From the NCBI RefSeq assembly GCF_009817885.1, contig NZ_CP041764.1, forward strand, positions 620,001 to 684,000: DNA of 64,000 nucleotides. The letters run 5' to 3'. The notes below the pieces were generated by a model. It searched no databases, was not told where the DNA came from, and saw nothing but the letters and a program-made list of their open reading frames with translations. A program made the position numbers and the translations under genes. Of this stretch, positions 26,395-35,023 are shown piece by piece. Each line of letters begins with the position of its first letter. Position 1 is the first letter of the stretch. This stretch comes from Serratia rhizosphaerae (lineage in GTDB: Bacteria; Pseudomonadota; Gammaproteobacteria; Enterobacterales; Enterobacteriaceae).

Positions 26395-27324
26395 ATGTCT
26401 ACCGGATTTACAGCAGAATCCCTGCGGGGCATTACACATTTTGTCATTACGGCAAAATCGAGCAGTTTTACTGAAGCCGCAGAGCAACTGGGCATTACAA
26501 AGTCCGCGGTCGGTAAAAGCGTGGCCAGGCTTGAGGCGCGGCTGGGAACGCGACTGTTTCACCGCTCCACGCGTAAACTGAGTTTGACCAGTGACGGGGA
26601 AGCCTATCTCACAAGCTGCCTTTCGGCGCTGGAAATCCTGGACTCTGCGGAAAACACGCTCAGCAAACGTCAGGACAACCCCGCAGGTACCGTCCGGATA
26701 GATATGCCGGCGTCATTTGGCCGGAACCTGATGATGCCGGTACTGCTTGAGCTGATTAGCCGTTATCCGGCTCTGCGACTCGCTCTGACTTTTAACGATC
26801 GTCTGATCGATCCGGTGGAGGAAGGCGTTGACCTCGTGCTGCGCCTGGGAGAACTGCAGAGTACCGATGCGTTGATCGCCCGTCGCCTGGGCCGGCAGCG
26901 CCTCATACTGTGCGCCTCTTCCGCTTATCTTGAGCAGTACGGTGTGCCCGGGGACACGGAGGCGCTAAAAGCGCACAGCTGTATTATGGGCTACCGGCGG
27001 GGAGCCCCCCTTGCCTGGCGGCTGCGCCCGGCGGGAGGACGAGAAGTGAAATTTATCTCTGCTGCGGCGCACCAGATCAGTGACGGAGACGCCATGCTCC
27101 AGGCCTGCCTGGCGGGAGCGGGTATTGCGCAGTTTCCGGAGTCGATGGTGAAGAGTCATCTCAACGCAGGCAATCTCGTGACGGTAATGGCGGATCATAT
27201 GCCCGACCCGGTTGAGCTTAACGTCATCTGGCCCCGAACCCGGCATCTTATTCCCAAGGTGCGGATCATCGTTGATGAACTGCTTACAAAATCTTCTGAG
27301 GGGTATTTTGGCGACCTGAAGTAG
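26395..27324 (+). CDS. LysR-family regulator upstream of MFS exporter
   Basis: 309 residues. HTH in residues about 8-66 (FVITAKSSSFTEAAEQLGITKSAVGKSVARLEARLG), substrate-binding domain after. The protein resembles the YafC/DsdC-like LysR group. It precedes the MFS gene on the same strand by 166 bp. GC and codon use are lower than the ybiB side, hinting at a later gain. Ligand unknown. Confidence 0.88.
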   Translation: MSTGFTAESLRGITHFVITAKSSSFTEAAEQLGITKSAVGKSVARLEARLGTRLFHRSTRKLSLTSDGEAYLTSCLSALEILDSAENTLSKRQDNPAGTVRIDMPASFGRNLMMPVLLELISRYPALRLALTFNDRLIDPVEEGVDLVLRLGELQSTDALIARRLGRQRLILCASSAYLEQYGVPGDTEALKAHSCIMGYRRGAPLAWRLRPAGGREVKFISAAAHQISDGDAMLQACLAGAGIAQFPESMVKSHLNAGNLVTVMADHMPDPVELNVIWPRTRHLIPKVRIIVDELLTKSSEGYFGDLK

Positions 27325-27490
27325 AATTTTTGTCAACGCTCAGGCGATTTCAGAGCTGTTTATCAACTTTCGGCAAACTTATATTCTGACTGCCCTGCTG
27401 CCACTGCGGCGCCCACCCGGTTTTTGCCGGAGGCCGGCCCAATGATAACGGGCAGCTTAACGTAAATATTTTACTGACAGGATATGTGTT

Positions 27491-28660
27491 ATGCCATTTG
27501 CTCTCTGGGCTCTGGCGATAGGTGCATTCGGTATTGGTACCACTGAATTCATTATTGCCGGCCTTCTCCCCGTGATCGCCACCGATTTTAACGTCAGCAT
27601 TCCCGTTGCCGGCAACCTGGCTACGTCCTACGCGCTGGGGGTGTTTGTCGGGGCGCCGGCCCTGATTATTCTGGGCTCCAGAGTACCGCGTAAAGCCATG
27701 CTGGTCTTCCTGATGGCGTTATTTGTCGCCGGTAACCTTGTTACGGCATTTGCGCCCACGCTGGGCATCGCCATTTTGGGCAGAGTGATTACCTCCATGA
27801 CCCACGGTGCATTCTTTGGTATCGGCTCGATCATTGCGGCAGATATGGTTACCCCCTCGAAGCGCGTGCGGGCCATCGCCTTCATGTTTATGGGCCTGAC
27901 CGTAGCCAACCTGATCGGCGTGCCCGCCGGCACCTGGATTGGGCAGCACCTTTCCTGGCGTGATGCCTTTATGGCGATCGCGGTCATTGGCATCGTTACC
28001 GTTATCAGCATTGGTATGCTGATCCCGCACCAGCCCCGTCCGCAGAACCATAACTTCGCCCATGAGTTTAATGCCTTCAGAAACGTCAATGTGCTGCTTG
28101 CCATGGGCATTACCGTCTTCGGGCCGGGCGCGTTCTTTACCTCCATAACCTATATCGCCCCCATGATGACGGAACAGGCCGGTTACAGCGAAAGCAGCCT
28201 TGCCGGGCTGATGCTGCTGTTCGGGCTGGGGCTGTTTGTCGGCAACCAACTGGGGGGCAAATATGCAGACCGTGCTCTGATGCCGATGCTGTATATCACG
28301 CTGGCGGCCCAGGCCATCGTGCTACTGATTTTTAACTTTACGACCCACAATCAGGCAATGTCGGCCGTCTGTATTTTCCTGATGGCCGCGTTCGGCTTTG
28401 CGACCGTTTCTCCGATCCAGAAACTGGTGATGGATAAAGCACGGGCAGCGGGTGCGCCCACGCTGGCCGCCGCCGTTAACATTGGCCTTTTCAACCTTGG
28501 TAACGCCATTGGCGCCTGGCTGGGCGGCGCCGTTATTGGCGCGGGTTTCGGCCTGCAGTCGCCTAACTGGGCGGGTGCAGGACTTTCCGTCGTTGCGCTG
28601 ATCTTGGCCGTATTATCCGGCCTGACGGACAAAACCGGGCAAACGGCAGAGCTGCATTAA
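27491..28660 (+). CDS. MFS efflux transporter (YdhP-like DHA1 family)
   Basis: 389 residues, 12 predicted helices. LALAIGAFGIGTTEFIIAGLLPVIA near the N-terminus and SMTHGAFFGIGSIIAADMV are hallmarks of the YdhP/AraJ group of drug-H+ antiporters. Likely exports small toxic compounds or sugars and may be regulated by the upstream LysR gene. Confidence 0.9.
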   Translation: MPFALWALAIGAFGIGTTEFIIAGLLPVIATDFNVSIPVAGNLATSYALGVFVGAPALIILGSRVPRKAMLVFLMALFVAGNLVTAFAPTLGIAILGRVITSMTHGAFFGIGSIIAADMVTPSKRVRAIAFMFMGLTVANLIGVPAGTWIGQHLSWRDAFMAIAVIGIVTVISIGMLIPHQPRPQNHNFAHEFNAFRNVNVLLAMGITVFGPGAFFTSITYIAPMMTEQAGYSESSLAGLMLLFGLGLFVGNQLGGKYADRALMPMLYITLAAQAIVLLIFNFTTHNQAMSAVCIFLMAAFGFATVSPIQKLVMDKARAAGAPTLAAAVNIGLFNLGNAIGAWLGGAVIGAGFGLQSPNWAGAGLSVVALILAVLSGLTDKTGQTAELH

Positions 28661-29069
28661 TCGAGTCGCACCGCTGGCCAGTAACAGCGTCTTAATCACT
28701 TACTGGCCAGAACGGGTATACGCAATTGCGCTGAACGTTACCCATCGGGTGCTGACGGAACCGGTTTAAAAGCGGTCTTGTGTAAAATTAACGCATACCG
28801 TTGTAGCTCACCCACAATAATCACTTGTCAAAATTGTTTAAATAAAATGAAGTTGAGGGAAATGCCTTAAGACTAAATAGCACGCTCATCGCTGAAACAG
28901 ATCGCCATAAAGAACACCACGTCATATTTATTACGCGCCAGCTCCCCACGCGATAACGGGAGTAATTATGGATTTACATCGACGCATTCATTTTTGTGAT
29001 CTCAGTTGCAGCCCTCTGTAATTCATTATTTTATATTACATTTTTATGACAAACATCCAGGATATAACA
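28661..29069. other. Intergenic region with large hairpin
   Basis: 408 bp without a gene. An 11-bp inverted repeat CTGGCCAGTAA / TTACTGGCCAG (28674-28684 and 28700-28710, 15-nt loop) lies just after the MFS stop; no T tract follows. The remainder is AT-rich and should hold the promoter of the phosphatase-like gene. No protein-like reading frame seen. Confidence 0.55.
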
Positions 29070-29873
29070 ATGAAAAAAACAGCATCTGTTCTGGCAACGT
29101 TAATGTTGCTATCGGGTTCGGCCATGGCACAGCTACAGGATAATGGCAAAGGCAGTGTGGATATCTATTTCGTCCGCCACGGCCAAACAATATTTAACCT
29201 GTATGACCGCGTTCAGGGATGGTCAGATACACCGCTGACGCAAGAAGGCGAAAAAGTGGCCCGTCAATTCGGCGCCGGCAGCAAAGACATCGGTTTCAAA
29301 AAATACTATTCCGGCGATCTTGGAAGACAGCGGGAAACATTATCGTTGATCATGCAAAGCCAAAACAGCCAGGCGGCTCCTAAAGAACTTAAAGCATTAC
29401 GCGAAGTATTTTTTGGCGGCTTCGAAGGCTTACCCAATAACGAAATGAATACGGCGGCAGGTAAAGCGCTGGGCTTAAAAAGCGATAGTGCAATGACTGA
29501 ACTGCGCCAGCAAGGGAAAATGTCTCTGACAGAACTGGCGGATGCTATCAGTAAGGCTGATGAGAAACATGATGCTGAAACCGCAGGCCAGGTCAGAGAC
29601 CGTATGCAATCGGCGCTGGGCATGATGGTCAAAGATGCGCTTCAGCACCATGATAAAAATGTATTGGCCGTATCCTCCGGGATGTCTATCGGTATTATGA
29701 TTTCAGATATGACGAACGATCCGCTGAAAAATAAAGGGATGGGGAATGCGGCCGCCGTCAAAATAGAATACCGCGATGGGAAGTATCAGGTTAAAGATAT
29801 CGGGGATATGCGTTATGTCGAAGCCGGGAAAAAAATTATCGACGCCGCCGACGCCAAGCGTTCCCATTAAATA
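29070..29873 (+). CDS. Exported histidine-phosphatase superfamily protein lacking the second His
   Basis: About 266 residues from the ATG at 29070 (CAGGATATAACA upstream). Signal peptide 1-20 (MKKTASVLATLMLLSGSAMA). The phosphohistidine motif RHG is at 36-38 (YFVRHGQTIFN) and the acid region REVFFGGFEG is present. The usual second catalytic His in a VSHG motif is replaced: the sequence reads LAVSSGMSIGIM. It may be a weak or altered phosphatase. Periplasmic location makes a phytase- or sugar-phosphate-type role possible; substrate unknown. Confidence 0.82.
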
Positions 29874-29962
29874 AACACCGAGCCGGATTGCTCATAGCGC
29901 GTGGGCCCGGCATGCTGCCTCGGCCATCCGCCGGCGATCTTGTCTGTCACACGCCATGATAA

Positions 29963-29989
29963 TGCCTGAAGGCACAGCACCTTCAGGCA
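29963..29989. terminator. Perfect hairpin after phosphatase-like gene
   Basis: Ten-base arms TGCCTGAAGG / CCTTCAGGCA (29963-29972, 29980-29989), 7-base loop. No T run on either strand; may act as a weak or Rho-assisted terminator between convergent genes. Confidence 0.5.
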
Positions 29990-30035
29990 ACGAATGGAGC
30001 GGCGGTCATAGCGAACGGACATCGTTGTTGCAACG

Positions 30036-30917
30036 CTACTTCAGCTTTCCCACCCACTCAGCACAAAAATCCAGATAAGCCCGCACAAGTGCTGAAGGAT
30101 GTTTATGGCGGGCATAGATAAGGTGTAACGGCAGGGTTTGTTTGACCGTCCCAGGTAAAAGCTGCACCAGCTCCCCGCTTTCCAGCCAGGGCCTGGCTGA
30201 AAAATCCAACAGTTGTGAGACGCCCATGCCACTCAAGGCATAATGAATCAATGCCTGTGCATTATTGGTGGAAAAGAATGGCTCGTATTTGACCTTTTCT
30301 GAGCCAGAGTCCCATTCAAAAAAACCATGGTTCAGACTTTCCCAGCCGGCAACGGGCAACCGGGCCATTTCAGCCAGCGTCTTTGGCGTGCCGTAACGCG
30401 CTAATAGTTTGGGGCTTGCCACAAACAAGGACTCTACCGTCATGACAGGTTTGGCAATCACATCATCGATATTTAAGTTACCCATTCTGAGCGCCACATC
30501 GACGCCATCCTCAAACAAATCGACGACTCTTTCACTTGAATGACAAAATACTTTTATATCGGGATAACGCTGCTGAAATTCGAGCAGTAAATCCCACCAG
30601 AGTGAGAAGTTAGGAGGGACAGACAGACGTAATTTGCCCTGTAACTTGTGGGCTGAGGTTACCGATTTTTGTGCATCCTCCAGCAGCTCGACGCCCAGAC
30701 GCGCCTGTTCAAAGAACTGTTGTCCTTTATAGGTTGGCTTAACCCCATGCCTCGACCGTTCCAGGAGCTGTACGTTTAACGCCTGCTCAAGCTCATTGAT
30801 TTTTCGGCTCAGGGTTGAGATCGGCACCCCCATTCTGTCACTGGCCGCAGAAAAACTGCCTGCATTCACCACCGCGATGAACAATTTCGTTGCGTTAAAG
30901 TCCACTTTACTTTCCAT
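30036..30917 (-). CDS. LysR-family regulator, divergent from second NMO gene
   Basis: 293 residues. HTH about 8-65 (TKLFIAVVNAGSFSAASDRMGVPISTLSRKINELEQAL), then substrate-binding domain with the VKPTYKGQQFFEQA transition common in the group. Divergent from the frameshifted nitronate monooxygenase gene with 90 bp between. A palindrome TTTCCA-TATT-TGGAAA (30911-30926) overlaps its own start codon and could be an autoregulatory site. Confidence 0.88.
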   Translation of the reverse strand: MESKVDFNATKLFIAVVNAGSFSAASDRMGVPISTLSRKINELEQALNVQLLERSRHGVKPTYKGQQFFEQARLGVELLEDAQKSVTSAHKLQGKLRLSVPPNFSLWWDLLLEFQQRYPDIKVFCHSSERVVDLFEDGVDVALRMGNLNIDDVIAKPVMTVESLFVASPKLLARYGTPKTLAEMARLPVAGWESLNHGFFEWDSGSEKVKYEPFFSTNNAQALIHYALSGMGVSQLLDFSARPWLESGELVQLLPGTVKQTLPLHLIYARHKHPSALVRAYLDFCAEWVGKLK

Positions 30918-31007
30918 ATTTGGAAATCATGTGTTCATTTTTGGTGATTCCATTCCATTTTGCAAAGGGTAATATTTCACCTGTCTGATTTTTACCAAGG
31001 TTGAATA

Positions 31008-31963
31008 ATGAATAACCGCATCACTGAACGTTTGCATATCCGCTATCCGTTCATACAGGCCCCCTTGTATTTTCTGACCAATGCTGAACTCGTCGCTGCC
31101 GTTTCAAACGCCGGGGGCTGGGCACGCTGGGGCCACACGCCGGGCAAGACAGCCTGCCCGGCTCGCGTTATGTCGCACTGGATCGCATGCGCGAGGAGAT
31201 CAGAAAAGTAAAAAAACTGACGGAGAACCCTTTTGCCGCAACGTTAATTAACGGACCTGATATGAGCTTCTGGCGAGCAACCGCAGAAATGCTGGTTGAA
31301 GAAGGCGTGGAGGTGGTACTGATCAATGAAGTGCTGGACGCTGAAATATATGACTTTTTTAAAAGTCACCGCATAAAAATGCTTTACCGTGCCCTGACGC
31401 CCACTATCGCCAATTCACAAGAGGCAGAGAAATTAGGGGCCGACATCATCATTGCAACCGGTTTTGACGAAGGGGGCACCGTGCCATCCCGCGTGACGGG
31501 GACGTTCAGTATCGTGCCAATGATCGCGGATAGCGTAAAAATCCCGGTCGTTGCCGCCGGCGGTATAGCTGATGTGCGGGGTGTGCGTGCCGCCATGGCA
31601 TTGGGGGCGGAAGGAGTATTTGCCGGCAGCCTGTTTTTGACGGCCCAGGAAAACCCCGCAGATGAGAAAGTCAAACGCCTGATTGTAGAGTCGAGCGCTG
31701 AAGATCTGCTGCTTTTCCGTACGCTGCCGGCGTATTACCGCACCCTGCCCACCACTCTGAGCCCGAAACTGGCAGAATTAGAAGCGCAGGGCACCGACCG
31801 TGAAACCATGTTTAAGGTAATGAACGGATACCACTCTTTGTGGCAGGCCATGCGGCTCGGCAATTTTGATCAAGGGGTCGTCTCCACAGGCACGGGTATT
31901 TCCGTCATCAAATCGGTTCGTCCGGCCGCAGAAATCGTTTCCGATCTTATGCAAGACTTTTAA
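31008..31963 (+). pseudogene. Nitronate monooxygenase, frameshifted
   Basis: Two reading frames together make one NMO of about 318 residues. Frame 1 (31008-31117) gives MNNRITERLHIRYPFIQAPL...NAGG and the +1/-1 shifted frame continues LGTLGPHAGQDSLPGSR...DRMREEIRK, as the family requires, then runs to 31963 with IIIATGFDEGG and VVAAGGIADVRG. The shift is explained by loss of one G in the run of five G at 31113-31117. Either a real recent inactivation or a homopolymer sequencing error. Divergent from a LysR gene. Confidence 0.87.
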
Positions 31964-32069
31964 GGCAGCGTCCGCTTTGCGAAAAGCGGGCCTTTACGCT
32001 CCCTCACATCGCCAGCATTGAGCCGTCTCACCACTATTCAGGCGCCTGGCTAAACGGCTCGACTCACAC

Positions 32070-33074
32070 TCAGAATACCGGCACGCCCAGCCCCCGCTTC
32101 ACTTCCTGTAAGGTGCGCTGCGTGACGTCATGCGCCCGCTCGCTGCCCTGTTTCAACAGTGCCATAAGCATGCCTTTGTCCTGAATATAAGTCGCACGCC
32201 GCTCGCGCATAGGGGCAATCAGCTCCTGCAAACACGTCTCCAGCTCATTTTTGCATGCCCGATCCCCCAGTCCGCCCCGTTGATAATGCGCTTTCATCTC
32301 TGCGACTTTCGCTTTATCCGTGTGAAACGCATCCAGATAGGTGAATACCATATTGCCGGTTATCTGCCCCGGATCGGTCACCTTTAGGTGTTTTTCGTCG
32401 GTGTACATTGCGCTAACCGCGCGGTGGATGGTCTCCTCGCTGGCGGAAAGAAGCAAAGTATTGCCCAGCGACTTGGACATTTTGGCGTTGCCGTCGATCC
32501 CCGGCAGGCGGCCGGTGTCGCTCAACATGGCCTTGCAGTGGCGCAATACCGGTTCGGGAAACAGGCTGTTCATCTTATGCACGATTTCGTTGGTCTGTTC
32601 GATCATCGGTAATTGATCATCACCGACGGGAACCCTGCTGGCCTTGAAGGCGGTAATATCCGCCGCCTGACTGATGGGATAGACCAGAAAGCCGACCGGT
32701 AATGAACGGGCAAAACCTTTCTGTGCAATCTCATTTTTTACCGTTGGATTGCGCTCCACGCGCGCCACGGTAACGATGTTCATATAAAGCGCGGTCAGTT
32801 CGGCAAGGGCGGGCAGCGCGGATTGCAGACAAATGGTCGTCAGCGAGGGATCGATACCCGCAGCGAGATAATCGGCCAGCACTTCGGGAATATTGTCCCG
32901 AATTTTTTGCGGATTGCTGCCATTATCTGTCAGCCCCTGGAGGTCGGCGATCAACACAAACTGTTGATAATCATGTTGCAGGGCCACACGCTGGCGCAGC
33001 GAGCCGACAAAGTGGCCCAGATGCAGCGGGCCGGTTGGGCGATCGCCGGTAAGAATAATGGTTTGGTCATTCAT
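32070..33074 (-). CDS. trpS: Tryptophanyl-tRNA synthetase (attenuator-controlled copy)
   Basis: 334 residues from the ATG at 33074 (TTAAGGAGTCTTAT upstream, strong Shine-Dalgarno). Class Ic aminoacyl-tRNA synthetase: the HIGH-type motif HLGH follows TGDRPTGPL at the N-terminus, and the KMSKS loop is intact (NAKMSKSLGNTL). Charges tRNA-Trp. Its leader carries a Trp-Trp leader peptide and a terminator (33119-33239), so expression should rise when charged tRNA-Trp is low. The housekeeping enterobacterial trpS lies elsewhere (dam-rpe-gph-trpS); this is probably a second, auxiliary enzyme, as in bacteria that carry an inhibitor-tolerant TrpRS. That last point is inference. Confidence 0.93.
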   Translation of the reverse strand: MNDQTIILTGDRPTGPLHLGHFVGSLRQRVALQHDYQQFVLIADLQGLTDNGSNPQKIRDNIPEVLADYLAAGIDPSLTTICLQSALPALAELTALYMNIVTVARVERNPTVKNEIAQKGFARSLPVGFLVYPISQAADITAFKASRVPVGDDQLPMIEQTNEIVHKMNSLFPEPVLRHCKAMLSDTGRLPGIDGNAKMSKSLGNTLLLSASEETIHRAVSAMYTDEKHLKVTDPGQITGNMVFTYLDAFHTDKAKVAEMKAHYQRGGLGDRACKNELETCLQELIAPMRERRATYIQDKGMLMALLKQGSERAHDVTQRTLQEVKRGLGVPVF

Positions 33075-33119
33075 ATAAGACTCCTTAAGCCTCAGGCCGA
33101 AAAGGGGTCTTATCAAAGC

Positions 33120-33146
33120 AAATAACCGCCCTTTCGGCGGTTATTT
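33120..33146 (-). terminator. Attenuator terminator in trpS leader
   Basis: Perfect 11-bp stem AAATAACCGCC / GGCGGTTATTT (33120-33130 and 33136-33146). On the minus strand it is followed by GCTTTG, a broken T stretch. It lies 45 bp upstream of the trpS start and downstream of the Trp leader peptide. Confidence 0.85.
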
Positions 33147-33170
33147 GAAAATGGGGAATACACATTCAGG

Positions 33171-33192
33171 CCGCCTTTAAGAAGGCAGCCAC
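33171..33192 (-). promoter_or_regulatory. Leader 1:2 (pause/anti-antiterminator) hairpin of trpS attenuator
   Basis: On the minus strand GGCTGCCTT pairs with AAGGCGGCC (one G-U pair, loop CTTA). The left arm starts at the second Trp codon boundary and the right arm follows the leader stop codon. GGCGG of the right arm can instead pair with CCGCC of the terminator, giving the alternative structure of a trp-type attenuator. Confidence 0.75.
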
Positions 33193-33236
33193 CACAGGTT
33201 ATGACTGAAAACGCTGATAACGTGTTTTGTATTCAT
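33177..33236 (-). CDS. Trp leader peptide of trpS attenuator
   Basis: Nineteen codons plus stop: MNTKHVISVFSHNLWWLPS. Tandem Trp codons 15-16 (33194-33189) lie just before the 1:2 hairpin and the stop codon falls in its loop. An in-frame ATG three bases upstream (33239) could be the start; an in-frame TAA nine bases before that closes the frame, so the peptide cannot be longer than 20 residues. The ribosome site is weak (GGA close to the ATG). Tandem Trp in so short a frame, with correctly placed structures, argues strongly for function. Confidence 0.82.
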   Translation of the reverse strand: MNTKHVISVFSHNLWWLPS

Positions 33237-33377
33237 CATCCGAACTTATCATGACTGGATATAGGCGTAAAGTGACCGGAGATGCTCTATCTTTTAAAGC
33301 CGCCAGTTCGTTGCGCCCAGACACGCCGCTTCCGCGACCAAACGACTCACGCCCGGTGCCCCACAGACTTTCCGCAT

Positions 33378-34310
33378 TCACCGCCCTGCGTTAACCTCTT
33401 GCGCCAGCATCTGCAGTTTCTCTTTCAGCCAGTTCGTCGCGCCGCGCTTACCGCTCCGTTTATGGGAATAAATCTTCACTTCAAACGGGCGTATCGCAAA
33501 CGGTAATGCAAAAATCCTGATATCCGTTGCCGGCATCAGCGTCTCTGCGGCAAACCGGGGAATCGCCATCAGCAGATCGCTTTGCGCAACGATAAACGGC
33601 GCGCTGAGCATCGATGGCGTTTTGATCGCTATCTGCCGCGTATAGCCCATCTGCTCAAGCTGTAAATCCAGCACGCCCCGTTTCTCATTCCAGGGCGTCA
33701 CCACCAGATGCCGGGCGGCGAGATAATCCTCCAGCGTCAGCCGTGTCCGACGGGTGTTGCTGATGACAACATACTCATCTTCAAACCAACCGATCTCTTC
33801 CAGTTCTGGATGGCGGATATCATCCGGCGTGCTGAACCCAAGCGCCAGATCCACTTCGCCCGCCAGCAATTCCGTCAGCGCCGGGCTGTGCGGCAAATAG
33901 AGTAGCTCAAAGCGCAGACCGGGCGCTTCGTGCTGCAGTTGCTGCATCAGGACGGGGAAAATACACAACGCGGTAAAATCCGTAATCGCAATTTGTAAAC
34001 ACTCCGTACTGGCGGCGGCGGCAAACTCCGGCGGCGGCGTCAGTTCCTGATTGAGGAATTTCAGTGCCGAAGCGATAGAAGGTGCGAGCTGCGTGGCATA
34101 TACGCTGGGGCACATACGGTGGCCTTCGCGGTAAAATAACGGATCGTTGAGGGCGATACGCAGCCGCGACAGCGCATGGCTCAGCGCCGATGTGCTCATC
34201 GCCAGTTCATCCGCCGCCAGACGCACGGAACGGTGACGATAAACCGCGTCAAAAACCGGCAGAAGGTTTAAATCAAGACGCCTCAGCGCCGGATGCATAA
34301 TATTCATCAT
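33378..34310 (-). CDS. LysR-family regulator (NodD/NahR-like group)
   Basis: 310 residues beginning MMNIMHPALRRLDLNLLPVFDAVYRHRSVRLAADELAMSTSALSHALSRLR, the N-terminal pattern of the NahR/NodD/LeuO group (about residues 9-68 form the HTH). A substrate-binding domain follows. Its start (34310) lies 88 bp from the divergent acetyltransferase. It is followed by the trpS leader region on the same strand, 139 bp away; co-transcription is possible but a separate promoter is more likely. Confidence 0.87.
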   Translation of the reverse strand: MMNIMHPALRRLDLNLLPVFDAVYRHRSVRLAADELAMSTSALSHALSRLRIALNDPLFYREGHRMCPSVYATQLAPSIASALKFLNQELTPPPEFAAAASTECLQIAITDFTALCIFPVLMQQLQHEAPGLRFELLYLPHSPALTELLAGEVDLALGFSTPDDIRHPELEEIGWFEDEYVVISNTRRTRLTLEDYLAARHLVVTPWNEKRGVLDLQLEQMGYTRQIAIKTPSMLSAPFIVAQSDLLMAIPRFAAETLMPATDIRIFALPFAIRPFEVKIYSHKRSGKRGATNWLKEKLQMLAQEVNAGR

Positions 34311-34397
34311 TGGGTGATTTCATTGCACTTAATTCTTCTGACAATACCCCTTATGCTTAGCGCCATCAATGTCCCCCGCAGAGAGAACAGGAAACCC

Positions 34398-34877
34398 ATG
34401 AGTATCACGATTCGTCAGGCCCGCCCGGAAGATGCTGCCGCCATTTACGCCATGATCTATGAGCTGGCGGTGTATGAAAAAGCCCCGGAAGAAGTGGTCA
34501 CCACGCCGGATGAAATCCGGGAAACCCTTTTTGGCGCAGGCAGTAACACCGAAGCGTTGATCGGTGAGATGGAAGGTAAAATCGTCGGGTATGCCGTTTT
34601 CTTCACCAGCTATTCCACCTGGCTCGGACGTAACGGTATTTATATGGAAGACTTGTATATTTCCCCTGACTATCGCGGCCAAGGTGCGGGCAGCGCGCTG
34701 CTGAAGCATATCGCGCAATGCGCGGTGAAACGGCAGTGCGGCCGCCTTGAATGGAGCGTGCTGGACTGGAACCAGCCCGCCATTGATTTTTACCAGAGCA
34801 TCGGCGCGCTGCCGCAGTCCGAATGGGTACGCTATCGCCTTGATGGTGAAGCGCTGCTGAAATTTGCCGAATCGTAA
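34398..34877 (+). CDS. GNAT acetyltransferase related to diamine acetyltransferase (SSAT-like)
   Basis: 159 residues from the ATG at 34398, preceded by ACAGGAAACCC. The longer in-frame start at 34293 overlaps the divergent LysR gene and is rejected. Segments VYEKAPEEVVTT, YSTWLGRNGIYMEDLYISPDYRGQGAGSALL and LEWSVLDWNQPAIDFYQSIGA match the SAT1/thialysine acetyltransferase subgroup, with the acetyl-CoA loop RGQGAG. Likely acetylates a polyamine or diamine-like compound. Divergent from LysR, which may regulate it. Confidence 0.87.
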   Translation: MSITIRQARPEDAAAIYAMIYELAVYEKAPEEVVTTPDEIRETLFGAGSNTEALIGEMEGKIVGYAVFFTSYSTWLGRNGIYMEDLYISPDYRGQGAGSALLKHIAQCAVKRQCGRLEWSVLDWNQPAIDFYQSIGALPQSEWVRYRLDGEALLKFAES

Positions 34878-35023
34878 GAACGGTGCGGCAATAAAGTCCC
34901 GCAGCGGGAAGCGTGTTCGGACTTTGCTATTTTTATAAGCCGTTGAGAGCGGGCGCACCGCCCGCCTTTTTGAGAAAGTTTGCGCTGCTTTTCAGGCTCC
35001 CGTATCCGTACGGACAACTCCCA

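Noticed and set aside
33199..33381. 60-codon minus-strand frame overlapping the trpS leader
   Set aside because: Out of frame with the WW leader peptide; no family features and no ribosome site.
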